NCBI GenBank assembly: GCA_019246375.1
Contig: JAFAQO010000490.1
Coordinates: forward strand, 1-14,093
DNA length: 14,093 nucleotides
Direction of reading: 5' to 3'
Source of the DNA: Mycobacterium sp.
GTDB taxonomy: Bacteria; Actinomycetota; Actinomycetes; Mycobacteriales; Mycobacteriaceae
A program made the translations under genes and the position numbers. Below are positions 1 to 10,875 of this stretch, piece by piece. Position 1 is the stretch's first letter. Every line of letters starts with the position of its first letter. The notes beneath the pieces were generated by a model. That model did no database searches, was not told where the DNA came from, and saw nothing but the letters and a program-made list of their open reading frames with translations.

Positions 1-30
1 TCCCGTCCAGACCGGATCAGACACTCGGTC

Positions 31-1750
<1,720 letters not shown>

Positions 1751-1832
1751 TCGCCCTAACCTCCTTCAGGCCGAAGCCACGGCCGGCAATGTGTGACCGA
1801 TGACCCGGTGAAAAAGACAATGCGCAGTGGTT

Positions 1833-1871
1833 GTTTCCAAAACCGGCGCTGGCGGGTTTCGCGGGTGTTAC
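1833..1871 (-). promoter_or_regulatory. GlnR-type operator upstream of amt
   Basis: Read on the minus strand, bases 1871-1856 give GTAAC-N6-GAAAC, a full match to the actinobacterial GlnR box half-pair (GTnAC-n6-GnAAC). A second GAAAC follows at 1837-1833, after 18 bases. The consensus double site would need 17, so the second pair is imperfect and its GTnAC partner is degraded. The site ends about 83 bases before the amt GTG. GlnR activates amt-glnB-glnD under nitrogen limitation in mycobacteria, so its place and orientation fit. Motif and position are seen; binding is inferred. Confidence 0.65.
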
Positions 1872-1887
1872 GGGATGCTCACATGGC

Positions 1888-1981
1888 GATCGCCAGCTCG
1901 GCGGAGCCGGGCGCAGCGGGTCGCCATCGTGCTCACGGCCGATCGCCAGCTCGGCGGAGCCGGGCGCAACGGGTCGCCATC
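1888..1981. repeat. Two-copy 41-bp direct repeat (mycobacterial intergenic repeat)
   Basis: Copy one is 1888-1928 and copy two 1941-1981, a period of 53 bases, with one mismatch (GCAGCGGG against GCAACGGG). Each begins GATCGCCAGCTCGG and ends GGGTCGCCATC. The family resembles GC-rich repeats scattered between mycobacterial genes. It lies between the ftsY stop and the amt promoter, with nothing coding in it. Each copy has a short GCTC-GGCG-GAGC hairpin, too weak to call a terminator. Confidence 0.85.
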
Positions 1982-1998
1982 ATGTCACCCGGTTGGTA

Positions 1999-3321
1999 TT
2001 AACCGAGTAGAGCGTCGACGAAGGCGCCGGGCTCGAACGGCGCCAGGTCGTCAGGGCCCTCACCGAGGCCCACCAATTTCACCGGCACCCCGAGCTCCTG
2101 CTGCACCCGGAATACGATGCCGCCTTTGGCCGTCCCGTCTAATTTGGTCAGCACCGCGCCAGTGATGTCGACTACGTCGGCGAATACTCGCGCCTGCGCC
2201 AGCCCGTTTTGCCCAATCGTGGCGTCGAGCACCAGCAAAACCTCATCGACGGCGGCCCGCCGCGTCACCACGCGTTTGACTTTGCCGAGTTCGTCCATCA
2301 GGCCGGTTTTAGTGTGCAGCCGCCCAGCGGTGTCGATGACGACGACGTCCGCGCCTGCCGCGATGCCCTTGTCGACGGCGTCAAAGGCGACCGATGCCGG
2401 GTCGGCGCCCTCGGCTCCGCGCACCACTTCGGCGCCGACCCGGGCCGCCCAAATCTGCAGCTGATCGGCGGCGGCGGCCCGGAAGGTGTCGGCCGCACCG
2501 AGAACGACCCGCCGCCCGTCTGCCACCAGGACGCGCGCCAGCTTGCCGACCGTGGTGGTTTTGCCTGTGCCGTTGACGCCGACGATGAGCAGCACCGCGG
2601 GATGATCGGCATGCGGCAGGGCGCGGATCGAGCGGTCTAAATCGGGCTGCAACTCGGTGACCAGAACATCGCGCAGCACGGCGCGGGCGTCGGCCTCGGT
2701 GCGCACCGTGCTGCTGGCCAGCCGGCCGCGCAGTTGGGACACCACCGAGGTGGTTGCTACCGGGCCCAGGTCGGCGACCAGCAGGGTGTCCTCGACGTCC
2801 TGCCAGGAGTCCTCGTCGAGGTCGCCGCCGCCGAGCAACCCGAGCATGCTGCGCCCCATCGTGTTCTGCGATCTGGCCAGGCGGCCGCGTAGTCGTTCCA
2901 GCCGGCCCTCGGGCGGTGCGATGGCGCCGATGTCGGGGGCCGCGGGTGCAGCTGGCGCGGCCGGCGGCGGGGGTGCCGGCGGCGCGGCCGGCTCCAGGTC
3001 TGGAGGTGTGATTATTTCCAGCTCCGGCAGCTCAACGTCGGAGATCGGGCGCTTGACGGCATCGCGCGGAACGGCTGCGTCGTCGCCCACACCGGGCAGT
3101 CCGGTGGTGTCGATCCGGTCTACCGGTTCGGCGACCGGTGTCTGGCTGAACGTGATACCGGACGACGTGGTGTAGCCACCCGAACGGTCTAGTGTGCCGG
3201 TTGGCTGACGTGCGTTAAGGCTGATTCGGCGCCGGCGGTAGCGAACCAGGCCCGCGATCAGCGCGGCGATGATGACCAGAACGGCGGCGACCGCGATGGC
3301 GATCCACATTGCGTCGGACAC
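1999..3321 (-). CDS. ftsY: Signal recognition particle receptor FtsY
   Basis: SRP-family GTPase that docks SRP-bound ribosomes at the membrane for cotranslational insertion. The 440-residue protein starts with one membrane segment (about 5-27) followed by RYRRRR, typical of actinobacterial FtsY. A Pro/Ala-rich acidic linker covers about 95-130. The NG domain follows: N-domain about 137-235, P-loop GVNGTGKTT (248-256), DTFRAAAADQL (278-288), DTAGR (330-334), TKLDG (392-396) and the closing GLGEGPDDLAPF. The start is taken as GTG at 3321. An ATG four codons in (3309) is equally possible, as neither has a clear Shine-Dalgarno. It begins 20 bases after the smc stop, so the two are likely one transcript, as in M. 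tuberculosis. Confidence 0.96.
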   Translation of the reverse strand: MSDAMWIAIAVAAVLVIIAALIAGLVRYRRRRISLNARQPTGTLDRSGGYTTSSGITFSQTPVAEPVDRIDTTGLPGVGDDAAVPRDAVKRPISDVELPELEIITPPDLEPAAPPAPPPPAAPAAPAAPDIGAIAPPEGRLERLRGRLARSQNTMGRSMLGLLGGGDLDEDSWQDVEDTLLVADLGPVATTSVVSQLRGRLASSTVRTEADARAVLRDVLVTELQPDLDRSIRALPHADHPAVLLIVGVNGTGKTTTVGKLARVLVADGRRVVLGAADTFRAAAADQLQIWAARVGAEVVRGAEGADPASVAFDAVDKGIAAGADVVVIDTAGRLHTKTGLMDELGKVKRVVTRRAAVDEVLLVLDATIGQNGLAQARVFADVVDITGAVLTKLDGTAKGGIVFRVQQELGVPVKLVGLGEGPDDLAPFEPGAFVDALLG

Positions 3322-3341
3322 CGCTCAAGGCTAGCCGGGGC

Positions 3342-6300
3342 TCAGAAAGAAGCCGGGACCAGTTGATCCACCTGCAGTCCACGCATCCGCTGCGAGATCA
3401 CGGCGGTGATGCCATCACCCTGCATCGTTACGCCGTAAAGCGCGTCGGCAACTTCCATCGTCGGCTTTTGGTGCGTGATGATGATGATCTGGGACCGCGC
3501 CCGCAGTTGTCCGAACAGCCCTAGCAATCGATGCAGGTTCACGTCGTCCAGCGCCGCCTCAACTTCGTCCATGACATAGAACGGCGACGGTCGGGCCCGG
3601 AAAATTGCCACCAGCATCGCCACCGCGGTCAGCGCCTTCTCCCCACCGGACAGCAACGACAGTCGCTTGATCTTTTTGCCGGGCGGACGGGCGTCCACCT
3701 CGATCCCCGTTGTGAGCATGTCGTCGGGATCGGTCAACCGCAGGCGGCCTTCCCCGCCCGGGAACAGTGCGGCGAACACCTCGCGAAACTCGCGTTCCAC
3801 GTCTGTGAAGGCGTCGGCGAACACCTGCAGGATGCGGGCATCGACGTCGGCAATGACGTTGAGCAGGTCTTTGCGAGCAGCTTTGACGTCTTCAAGCTGC
3901 GTCGAAAGGAAGTTATAGCGTTCCTCCAGCGCGGCGAACTCCTCGAGCGCCAGCGGATTGACCCTGCCCAGTTCGGCCAGTTCCCGCTCGGCACGCTTAG
4001 CGCGCCGCTCCTGCGTGAGCCGGTCGAACGGCATCGGTGCGGGCACGGTCACCTGCTCGCCCCGCTCGCGGGCTTGCTCGTATTCGGCCAGCTCGAGCTC
4101 CGTCGGAGGCAACGGAACCTCCGGGCCGTATTCGGCGACCAGGTCGTCCGGCGCCATCCCGAACTGCTCGAGCACCATCTGCTCGAGCTGCTCGATGCGC
4201 AGCGCCGCTTGTGCTTTGGCCAACTCGTCGCGGTGCAGCGACTCGGTCAGCACGGCGATTCGGGTGCTCAACGTGTCGACCTCGGCGCGGACGGCAGCCA
4301 TCGCCGCCGAACGCTCTTGACGCTCAAGGACTAGCCCGTCGCGGGTCTGCGACGCGGACTCGACCGCCTGGTTCAGCCGTCCCGCCAGCAGCAGGCCGGA
4401 CTCGGCAACGGCCGCAGCCACCGCCGCCGCATGCTCGCGCGCGGCCCGGGCCTGCTGTGCGCGCTGCCGCGCCTCCCTTTCGGCCGCAGCCGCGCGGCGC
4501 AGCGAATCCGCCCGTCCGCGAACGGCATTGGCTCGTTCTTCGGCGGTCCGTACCGCCAATCGGGCTTCCACTTCGGCGGCCCGGGCGGTCTCGGCGGCGG
4601 CGGCGATCTGCCGGCGGTCGACGGGTTCGGCCGCGGAAGGGCGTTGGCTCTGTTCGGCGTTGCGCAGCCGCGTCTCGAGTTCGCCGAGTTCCTCGACGGT
4701 GTTGGTCCGCACCGCCTCAAGTTCATCGCGCTGCTGCAGCAGCCTGCGCCACTCCTCCTCGCCCGCCCGAGCCTCCTGGCCGAGCCGGCCCAGCTGCTCG
4801 TAGATCGCCGAAATGGTTGCGTCGGATTCGTTGAGAGCGGCCAGGGCGTGCTCGGCAGCATCCTGGCGGGCGGCCTGCTCGCTGAGCGCGCCGGACAGCG
4901 CCGCGCTCAGCTGGGCGGCCTGCGCTTCGGCTGCGGTCAGCTCGGCGCGCGCCTTGTCAATCTCGGAAGTGAGCTCGATCACGCTGGGCTTGCGGTCTGA
5001 ACCGCCGCTCACCCAGCCGGCACCGACCAGGTCGCCGTCGAGGGTCACCGCCCGCAGTTGCGGACGGGCAGCAACAAGATCCAAGGCGTCAACCAGGCCG
5101 GCGACCACCGCCACATCGGACAGCATGGCGATCAGTGCGCCTCGCAGCCGCGCCGGTGCCTCGAGGAGGTCGAGCGCCCACCGCGTCCCCTCGGGAAGCG
5201 CATCGGGGGCCGGCTCGTCGGCGGGCCAGTCACCCAGCACGATGGCCGCGCGACCCCCGTCGGCTTGCTTGAGCGCGGTCACCGCGGAGCGGGCCGCACC
5301 GAAGCTGTCCGCGGCGAGCGCGTCAGCGGCCGCCCCGAGCACTGCCGCGAGCGCCGTCTCGTAACCTGGGCGCACCTTCACCAGGTCTGCAACCGACCCG
5401 AAGAACCCGGTGCCGTTGTGGTGTTGACTGAGCCAGGCGGCGCCGTCTCTACGCTCGAGGCTCACCGACAGCGCGTCGATGCGGGCGCGCAGCGACGCCA
5501 CCTGACGTTCGGCGGCGCGCTCGGCGGACTGCAGCTCGGCCACTCGTTCGTCGGCCAATCGCAATGCGGCCACGGTGCGGTCATGGTGTTCGTCGAGGCC
5601 GACCTCACCCTGGTCGAGCTCACCGACCCGGCCCTGCACGGTCTCGAACTGCGCCTGCGCCTGCTGTGCGCGGGTCGCGGCCTCTTCGATGCGCTCCGAC
5701 AGCCGGTTGATGCTGTCATCGATCGGTTCGACCCGCGCGCGCATGGTCTCGACCTGGCCGGCCAGCCGCGCCAGCCCCTCGCGCCGGTCGGCCTCCGCGC
5801 GGACCGCCGCCATGTGGGCGCGTTCGGCCTCGGCGACCCTGCGTTCACGCTCGACAAGCTGGGCGCGGGCAGCTTCCAGCCGGCTACGAGTTACCTCCAG
5901 CTCGCTCAGCAGCTGCTGCTCAGCCGCCGCGACCTGGTCGGCTTCGGCCTCCAGCGCGTCGGGGTCGGGCCCGCCGGTGGTGGCCGGCTCGATGTCGAGA
6001 TGTTGAGCCCGCTCGCTGGCGATGCGGACCGTGGCGCTCACCCGTTCGGCCAGCGCCGACAACCGGAACCATGTCTGCTGCGCTGCTTCGGCGCGCTGCG
6101 AGAGCGCGCCAAGCGCGGTTTCGTGGGCGCCCAGCTGCTCGGACGCCACGGCCAGCCGGGCGGAGAGTTCGTCGTGCTCGCGGCGCAACACGGCCTCCGC
6201 CTCAGCGGTTCCGGTCAGCTCGGCCTGCCGGCTGACCACATCGTCGGCGGCCAGGCGCAGGCGGGCATCACGTAGGTCGGCCTGGATGGTCTGGGCCCGG

Positions 6301-6938
6301 CGGGCCACCTCGGCCTGACGCCCCAGCGGTTTGAGCTGACGGCGCAGCTCGGTAGTCAGATCGGTGAGCCGGGCCAGATTCGCTGACATCGCGTCAAGCT
6401 TGCGGACAGCTTTTTCTTTACGCTTGCGGTGCTTGAGCACCCCGGCGGCTTCCTCGATGAACGCCCGGCGGTCTTCCGGCCGCGACTCGAGGATCTCGTT
6501 GAGCTTGCCCTGTCCGACGATGACGTGCATCTCGCGGCCGATACCGGAGTCGCTCAGCAGCTCCTGAACATCCATCAATCGGCAACTGGTGCCGTTGATC
6601 TCGTATTCGCTGGCGCCGTCGCGGAACATCCGGCGGGTGATCGACACCTCGGAGTATTCGATCGGCAGCCCGTTATCGGAGTTGTCGATGGTGACGGTGA
6701 CCTCGGCGCGGCCCAGCGGCGCCCGCGAGGACGTCCCGGCGAAGATGACGTCTTCCATCTTGCCGCCGCGCAGCGTTTTAGCGCCCTGCTCCCCCATCAC
6801 CCAGGCCAGGGCGTCGACCACGTTGGATTTGCCCGAGCCGTTGGGCCCAACCACCGCGGTGATGCCCGGCTCGAAGCGCAGAGTCGTCGCCGCGGCAAAG
6901 GACTTGAAGCCTTTGAGCGTCAGACTCTTGAGGTACAC
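3342..6938 (-). CDS. smc: Chromosome segregation ATPase SMC
   Basis: Full-length SMC of 1198 residues; bacterial SMCs are usually near 1200. It acts in the nucleoid with ScpA/ScpB to organise and segregate chromosomes. The N-terminal ATPase head has Walker A GPNGSGKS (31-38) and a Q-loop in VGQGKL. Two long Ala/Glu/Arg-rich coiled coils flank a hinge at roughly 500-665, ending in the glycine-rich [15 protein letters not shown]. The C-terminal head carries signature LSGGEKA (1096-1102) and Walker B FYVMDE with catalytic E1125. It starts at GTG 6938, the only sensible start before the conserved [14 protein letters not shown]. It lies 38 bases downstream of acyP and 20 upstream of ftsY. Its strong periodicity creates many long spurious antisense frames. 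Confidence 0.98.
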   Translation of the reverse strand: MYLKSLTLKGFKSFAAATTLRFEPGITAVVGPNGSGKSNVVDALAWVMGEQGAKTLRGGKMEDVIFAGTSSRAPLGRAEVTVTIDNSDNGLPIEYSEVSITRRMFRDGASEYEINGTSCRLMDVQELLSDSGIGREMHVIVGQGKLNEILESRPEDRRAFIEEAAGVLKHRKRKEKAVRKLDAMSANLARLTDLTTELRRQLKPLGRQAEVARRAQTIQADLRDARLRLAADDVVSRQAELTGTAEAEAVLRREHDELSARLAVASEQLGAHETALGALSQRAEAAQQTWFRLSALAERVSATVRIASERAQHLDIEPATTGGPDPDALEAEADQVAAAEQQLLSELEVTRSRLEAARAQLVERERRVAEAERAHMAAVRAEADRREGLARLAGQVETMRARVEPIDDSINRLSERIEEAATRAQQAQAQFETVQGRVGELDQGEVGLDEHHDRTVAALRLADERVAELQSAERAAERQVASLRARIDALSVSLERRDGAAWLSQHHNGTGFFGSVADLVKVRPGYETALAAVLGAAADALAADSFGAARSAVTALKQADGGRAAIVLGDWPADEPAPDALPEGTRWALDLLEAPARLRGALIAMLSDVAVVAGLVDALDLVAARPQLRAVTLDGDLVGAGWVSGGSDRKPSVIELTSEIDKARAELTAAEAQAAQLSAALSGALSEQAARQDAAEHALAALNESDATISAIYEQLGRLGQEARAGEEEWRRLLQQRDELEAVRTNTVEELGELETRLRNAEQSQRPSAAEPVDRRQIAAAAETARAAEVEARLAVRTAEERANAVRGRADSLRRAAAAEREARQRAQQARAAREHAAAVAAAVAESGLLLAGRLNQAVESASQTRDGLVLERQERSAAMAAVRAEVDTLSTRIAVLTESLHRDELAKAQAALRIEQLEQMVLEQFGMAPDDLVAEYGPEVPLPPTELELAEYEQARERGEQVTVPAPMPFDRLTQERRAKRAERELAELGRVNPLALEEFAALEERYNFLSTQLEDVKAARKDLLNVIADVDARILQVFADAFTDVEREFREVFAALFPGGEGRLRLTDPDDMLTTGIEVDARPPGKKIKRLSLLSGGEKALTAVAMLVAIFRARPSPFYVMDEVEAALDDVNLHRLLGLFGQLRARSQIIIITHQKPTMEVADALYGVTMQGDGITAVISQRMRGLQVDQLVPASF

Positions 6939-6976
6939 GACCTGCCAGACTACCGGCGGGCTGCCCGGCGAGGCGG

Positions 6977-7258
6977 TTAGCGCGCGCTGAATCCGTTGAT
7001 GTCCTCAGTCTGCTCTGACCAGTCGGCCTCGACGGCGTCGACGCGACCGGGCGTATCGCCGCTTTGTAGCAGGTCAAGCAGACGTTGGCAGGTGTCGCGG
7101 GCCCCCTGAGCGACGACCAGCACCCGTCCGTCGAGGCGGTTGGCGACGTATCCGGTCAGACCCATTTCCAGCGCACGGGAGCGGGTCCACCAGCGGAAGC
7201 CGACTCCCTGGACCCGCCCGCGCACCAGGGCGTTGAGCCGAACGTCACGCTCCGACAT
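6977..7258 (-). CDS. acyP: Acylphosphatase
   Basis: Small cytoplasmic enzyme of 93 residues that hydrolyses acyl phosphates to carboxylate and phosphate. The signature [13 protein letters not shown] is at 14-26 with catalytic R22, and GYVANRLDG follows with catalytic N40. Both key residues are intact and the length is normal. The ATG at 7258 is preferred to an in-frame TTG at 7270 because it matches the usual N-terminus (MS-x-DVRL). It overlaps the end of the upstream OsmC-family gene by 14 bases, which suggests translational coupling. smc follows after 38 bases, the same order as in M. tuberculosis (Rv2922A). Confidence 0.95.
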   Translation of the reverse strand: MSERDVRLNALVRGRVQGVGFRWWTRSRALEMGLTGYVANRLDGRVLVVAQGARDTCQRLLDLLQSGDTPGRVDAVEADWSEQTEDINGFSAR

Positions 7259-7658
7259 CGGCGATCCCAAAGCTGACTTTGGTGCCGGTCTTTAGAGTTC
7301 GTCCGACGGTGCAGACCTGGTCGACCGCGCGGTTGACAACCACCAGCAGCCGCGCCGCCTCCACCTCGGTCAGACCCGATAGATCTACCTCGAGGGTCTC
7401 CTGTAGCAGCGGATAGCGTTCCTGATCACGGTCGGCGTCGCCCGACACCCAGACCGCCGCCTGGTAGTCGTCGCCAAGGCGATGGGCCAGCGGCTGGTCG
7501 CTGGCCATGCCGCTGCACGCGGCCAGCGCGATCTTGAGCAGCTCACCGGGCGTGAAGACGCCGTCGACATCTTCCGACCCGATCAGCACCTGCGCGCCCC
7601 GCGAACTGTGCCCGGTGTAGCGGCGGGAACCCGTGCGTTCGACCCACAGTTGCGTCAT
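7245..7658 (-). CDS. OsmC/Ohr-family redox protein (Rv2923c-like)
   Basis: A 137-residue OsmC-fold protein. The family reduces organic hydroperoxides with two cysteines. Here C48 (in LAACSGMA) and C116 (in VCTVGRTL) sit at the expected places, so the active site looks complete. The conserved [16 protein letters not shown] segment supports the family. The ATG at 7658 begins the known N-terminus [10 protein letters not shown]. The frame stays open to 7838, but that extension is Arg-rich, has no OsmC similarity and runs into the divergent gene's promoter and start, so it is rejected. It is the first gene of the acyP-smc-ftsY run. Family assignment is solid; the physiological substrate is unknown. 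Confidence 0.9.
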   Translation of the reverse strand: MTQLWVERTGSRRYTGHSSRGAQVLIGSEDVDGVFTPGELLKIALAACSGMASDQPLAHRLGDDYQAAVWVSGDADRDQERYPLLQETLEVDLSGLTEVEAARLLVVVNRAVDQVCTVGRTLKTGTKVSFGIADVGA

Positions 7659-7806
7659 GGGTTCTTTTCTACCGCGGTTCCCGGCGCCGAGATTGACGGC
7701 CGCGCGGAAATTCCGGTAGGGCACGACGCTGACGTCTATCTCGACGCGGCGACGGCGCACCCGATCAACACCGATTCTCCGAGCGAAGATTCCTCGCGTT
7801 GGCAGG

Positions 7807-7819
7807 CATACTGCATCCC
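7807..7819 (+). promoter_or_regulatory. Candidate leaderless promoter (-10 element) for the PIG-L gene
   Basis: CATACT at 7807-7812 matches four of six bases of the TATAAT -10 element. It is followed by exactly seven bases and then the ATG at 7820. This spacing is typical of mycobacterial leaderless transcripts, in which transcription starts at the first base of the start codon. No Shine-Dalgarno and no convincing -35 element are visible. The call is an inference from spacing. Confidence 0.45.
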
Positions 7820-8596
7820 ATGGCCACCGTCGTCGCATTCCACGCCCACCCGGACGACGAGGTGGTCCTCACCGGCGGCACGCTCGCGCGGGCGGTGGCC
7901 GCCGGGCATCGCGTCGTCGTCGTCACGGCGACCGACGGGCGCATGCAAAACGAGGACGACGGTTGCCGCCTCGACGAGTTGCGGTCGAGCGCAGACATCC
8001 TCGGAGTGCACCGAGTCGAGTGCCTTGGCTACGCCGACAGCGGCTACGGGCCCGTGTTCTACCCCGATCCGCTCGGACGAGTCAGGTTCGGGCGAGCCGA
8101 TCTCGATGAGGCGGCGCAGCGGCTCGGCGAAATACTTCGCGCCGAAGACGCGGATCTGTTGCTCAGCTACCAGCCCAACGGCGGCTACGGCCACCGCGAT
8201 CATGTGCAGGTGCATCACGTCGGCAAGCGGGCCGCCGAACTTGCAGCGACCCCGCGAGTACTCGAGGCGACGATGCCGCGCGAATTACTACGCCGGACCA
8301 GTGATCTCGCTCATCTGCTGCGTCTACCCGCACCGTACGACCCGGACGTCGTCCGCACGGCCTACGCTCCACGAGCGACCATCACCCACCGGATCAACGT
8401 CTTTCATTTCGCACAGCAGAAGCGAGATGCCCTCGCCGCCCACCGCTCGCAGATCGGCAGCACCGGCCTGGCCGCGCGAATGTTCAGCGTGCTGCTTCGA
8501 CTGCCACCTCAAGCGTTCGGCCTGCTGTTCGGCCGTGAATGGTTCGTCGATCCGGCGTCATCACCGGCAACCACGCGCCGCGACATCTTCGATTAA
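7820..8596 (+). CDS. PIG-L/LmbE-family zinc-dependent deacetylase
   Basis: A 258-residue protein of the family that removes acetyl groups from N-acetylglucosaminyl substrates; mycobacterial members include MshB and Mca of mycothiol metabolism. Zinc motif one, AHPDDE, is at residues 9-14 (H10, D12, D13). The second motif GHRDH (124-128) supplies H128, where MshB-type proteins usually have HPDH. The N-terminal Rossmann-like strand MATVVAFHAHPDDE and TATDG fit well. ATG 7820 is chosen over a TTG at 7799 because it starts the conserved strand. It has no signal peptide, so it should be cytoplasmic. It stands alone, divergent from the OsmC gene and convergent with fpg. The sequence is too diverged to call mshB or mca; the substrate is unknown. 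Confidence 0.88.
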   Translation: MATVVAFHAHPDDEVVLTGGTLARAVAAGHRVVVVTATDGRMQNEDDGCRLDELRSSADILGVHRVECLGYADSGYGPVFYPDPLGRVRFGRADLDEAAQRLGEILRAEDADLLLSYQPNGGYGHRDHVQVHHVGKRAAELAATPRVLEATMPRELLRRTSDLAHLLRLPAPYDPDVVRTAYAPRATITHRINVFHFAQQKRDALAAHRSQIGSTGLAARMFSVLLRLPPQAFGLLFGREWFVDPASSPATTRRDIFD

Positions 8597-8607
8597 CGCC
8601 GCAGCGA

Positions 8608-8651
8608 CCGCCGAGTGTGCAGGTTGTGGACGCCCGCACTCGGGCGGTTTT
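8608..8651 (+). terminator. Candidate intrinsic terminator after the PIG-L gene
   Basis: CCGCCGAGTG (8608-8617) can pair with CACTCGGGCGG (8637-8647), with one bulge and a 19-base loop, followed by TTTT. An alternative compact hairpin, CGCCCG-CACT-CGGGCG (8631-8646), also ends at the T run. It lies in the 84-base convergent gap between the PIG-L and fpg stops. The T tract is short, as is common in mycobacteria, so strength is uncertain. Confidence 0.5.
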
Positions 8652-8680
8652 CGCCATCACCCCACAGTCGGTGGCCATCG

Positions 8681-9538
8681 TCATCGCCGCGGTCGGGGCT
8701 GACACTTCGGGCAGTAGAACGAGGAGCGGTTCATGAACTTCTCCCGGCGGATCACCGCGGCACAGCGCCGGCAGCTTAGGCCGGCGCGACCGTAGGCGTT
8801 CAAAGATCGGTCGAAGTAGCCGGACTCGCCGTTGACGTTGACATACAGCGAATCGAACGACGTGCCGCCCTGCGCGAGCGCATCACCCATCACGTCGGCT
8901 GCCGCCTGCAGCACCGCCGTCAACTGCCGGCCGGTCAAGGAGTCGGCGGGGCGGGCGCCGTGCACCTTTGCCCGCCACAGCGCCTCGTCCGCGTAGATGT
9001 TCCCGATCCCGGACACCACGGTCTGGTCCAGCAACTGGCGCTTGATCTCGGAATGCTTGCGCCGCAAGACCTTGGTTACCGCCGCGACGTCGAAGCGCGG
9101 GTCAAGGGGGTCGCGCGCCAAGTGCGCGACAGGCGCCGGCACCACACTGCCGTCCACGGTCACCAGATCAGCGAGCAGCCACCCGCCGAACGTTCGCTGG
9201 TCGACGAAGCTCAGCGCGGTGCCGTCGTCGAGCAGCGCAGCGATCCGGATGTGGTCGGTTCGCGGCACAGCGCCCAGCAGCATCTGCCCGCTCATGCCGA
9301 GGTGCACGACGAGCGCCGTGTCGCGTTCCGGTCCGTCCAGCTTGAGCCACAGATACTTACCGCGCCGATCGGTGCCGGTGACCAGGGCTCCCAGCAGCCG
9401 CGCCGTCAAGTCGGCGGGCCCAGCCTCGTGGCGACGCACCGCGCGGGGATGGTGCACCCGGACGGCGGTGATGGTTCTACCCGCCACATGGGCCTGTAGG
9501 CCGCGTCGGACCACCTCAACCTCAGGTAGTTCGGGCAT
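8681..9538 (-). CDS. fpg: Formamidopyrimidine-DNA glycosylase
   Basis: Base-excision repair enzyme that removes 8-oxoguanine and formamidopyrimidines and nicks the abasic site. The 285-residue protein has the invariant MPELPEVE start (catalytic Pro2, Glu3 counting Met), the [10 protein letters not shown] lysine region, [20 protein letters not shown], and a C-terminal zinc finger with C256, C259, C276 and C279 and R271 in [11 protein letters not shown]. All catalytic elements are intact. ATG 9538 lies 4 bases after the rnc stop, so it is translated with rnc. Mycobacteria carry several Fpg/Nei paralogues; this position next to rnc is that of the functional MutM in M. tuberculosis (Rv2924c). Confidence 0.97.
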   Translation of the reverse strand: MPELPEVEVVRRGLQAHVAGRTITAVRVHHPRAVRRHEAGPADLTARLLGALVTGTDRRGKYLWLKLDGPERDTALVVHLGMSGQMLLGAVPRTDHIRIAALLDDGTALSFVDQRTFGGWLLADLVTVDGSVVPAPVAHLARDPLDPRFDVAAVTKVLRRKHSEIKRQLLDQTVVSGIGNIYADEALWRAKVHGARPADSLTGRQLTAVLQAAADVMGDALAQGGTSFDSLYVNVNGESGYFDRSLNAYGRAGLSCRRCAAVIRREKFMNRSSFYCPKCQPRPRR

Positions 9539-9542
9539 CTGA

Positions 9543-10244
9543 TCAGGCGCTGTCGAGCGCGTGCAGTGCCTCCCAGGCCGCAGATGCGGCGTTCTGCTCG
9601 GCTTCTTTCTTGGATCGGCCCAGGCCGGAGCCGTATTCGGTGTCCGTCACCAACGCCACGGCGGTGAATTCCTTGTTGTGGTCCGGGCCGGTGGAAGTGA
9701 CGACGTACGACGGCGCGCCCAGGCCGCGGGCCGCGGTTAATTCCTGCAAGCTGGTCTTCCAGTCCAGGCCGGCGCCGAGTGTGGGCGCGGCGTCCAGCAG
9801 CGAACCGAATAGCCGCAGGATCACCTGCCGGGCCGCGTCGATGCCGTGCTGCAGATACACCGCACCCAGCAGCGATTCCATACCGTCGGCCAGGATGCTG
9901 GATTTGTCGGCCCCGCCGGTGTTGGCCTCGCCGCGGCCAAGCAACAGGTAGGCGCCCAGACCGTCGTCGGTCAGCCGCCGCGCGACATCGGCTAATGCCT
10001 GGGTGTTGACGATGCTGGACCGCAGTTTGGCCAGATCCCCCTCCGACCGGTCCGGGTGCCGGTGGAAGAGCTCGTCGGTGACTGTCAGCCCCAGGACCGC
10101 GTCGCCGAGAAATTCCAAACGTTCGTTGGTGGGCAGCCCGCCGTGCTCGTAGGCATAGCTGCGGTGGGTCAAGGCTAACGAGAGCAGGTCATCGGGCAGG
10201 TCGACACCGAGCGCATCAAGCAGCGTCTGTCGGGATCGGATCAC
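9543..10244 (-). CDS. rnc: Ribonuclease III
   Basis: Double-strand-specific endoribonuclease for rRNA processing and RNA decay. The 233-residue protein has the RNase III signature [12 protein letters not shown] (41-52, with E41, E44, D48), the second acidic cluster in [16 protein letters not shown], and a C-terminal dsRNA-binding domain starting at DWKTSLQEL and ending [16 protein letters not shown]. Its start is GTG at 10244. It shares GTGA with the TGA stop of the upstream DUF177 gene, a 4-base overlap that couples their translation. fpg follows 4 bases after the stop. Confidence 0.97.
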   Translation of the reverse strand: MIRSRQTLLDALGVDLPDDLLSLALTHRSYAYEHGGLPTNERLEFLGDAVLGLTVTDELFHRHPDRSEGDLAKLRSSIVNTQALADVARRLTDDGLGAYLLLGRGEANTGGADKSSILADGMESLLGAVYLQHGIDAARQVILRLFGSLLDAAPTLGAGLDWKTSLQELTAARGLGAPSYVVTSTGPDHNKEFTAVALVTDTEYGSGLGRSKKEAEQNAASAAWEALHALDSA

Positions 10245-10834
10245 CGCTCACTCCGCGGGCCGGCGTCCTCGTCCGACTTCAGCAGTCCGGCCAGCTTGGC
10301 CCAGCGCGGGTCGATCAGGTCGTGGCGATGACCGGGTTCGGCGGTTGCCAGCGGCACGCCGCATTCCGGGCACAGTCCCGGGCAGTCCACCCGACATACC
10401 GGCGAGAAGGGCAGTTCCAGTCCGACGGCGTCGATGATCGGCTGCTCGAGGTCGATGGTGTCGCCGACGACTCGGCCAACTTCGTCTTCTTCGGTAGTCG
10501 CGTCGGTCGCGCTATCCGGATACGCGAACAGCTCAGTCAGCGCCACTTCGACACGCCCGGTGACCGGTGTCAGGCAACGGGCGCACTCGCCGGTCGTGGG
10601 CGCCTCGACCGTGCCCGTCACCAGGACGCCCTCGAACACCGACTCCACCCGCAGGTCCAGCTCCAAGGCCGCGCCCCGCTCGATCGCGATCAGCTCTACT
10701 CCGATCCGCGCCGGACTGGACACCGTGTCATGCAGCGCGAACATCGCTCCCGGGCGTCGTGCCAGTCGGGCGATGTTGAGGGTGAGCGGCGAGGTCCAGG
10801 TTCGCTGCGCCGTGGGGCTGTGGTGCCTCGCCAT
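10241..10834 (-). CDS. DUF177/YceD-family protein (Rv2926c-like)
   Basis: A 197-residue cytoplasmic protein of the YceD family, linked genetically to 23S rRNA or large-subunit maturation in other bacteria. Visible features are a cysteine pair C84/C87 in GECARCL, a second cluster C147, C151, C155, C158 in [13 protein letters not shown], and the DPRWAKL motif near the C-terminus. The two clusters could bind zinc; that is inference. The acidic stretch TEEDEVG (114-120) sits between them. The start is ATG 10834. It is first in the DUF177-rnc-fpg operon, overlapping rnc by 4 bases. In many bacteria rpmF (L32) follows YceD; here there is no room for it. Confidence 0.93.
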   Translation of the reverse strand: MARHHSPTAQRTWTSPLTLNIARLARRPGAMFALHDTVSSPARIGVELIAIERGAALELDLRVESVFEGVLVTGTVEAPTTGECARCLTPVTGRVEVALTELFAYPDSATDATTEEDEVGRVVGDTIDLEQPIIDAVGLELPFSPVCRVDCPGLCPECGVPLATAEPGHRHDLIDPRWAKLAGLLKSDEDAGPRSER

Positions 10835-10875
10835 GGCGCAATTCTACGGGGCGGCCAGCGTCGAATCCGACCCGC

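Noticed and set aside
1..30. Start of glnD downstream of glnB
   Set aside because: An ATG overlaps the glnB stop but hits a stop codon after five codons; no glnD sequence is in the window.
5058..6275. 405-codon plus-strand open frame, and others antisense to smc
   Set aside because: High-GC third-position bias opens antisense frames; the smc protein is complete and conserved over the same bases.
7659..7838. N-terminal extension of the OsmC-family gene
   Set aside because: Arg-rich, not family-like, and overlaps the divergent PIG-L start region; the ATG at 7658 matches the known N-terminus.
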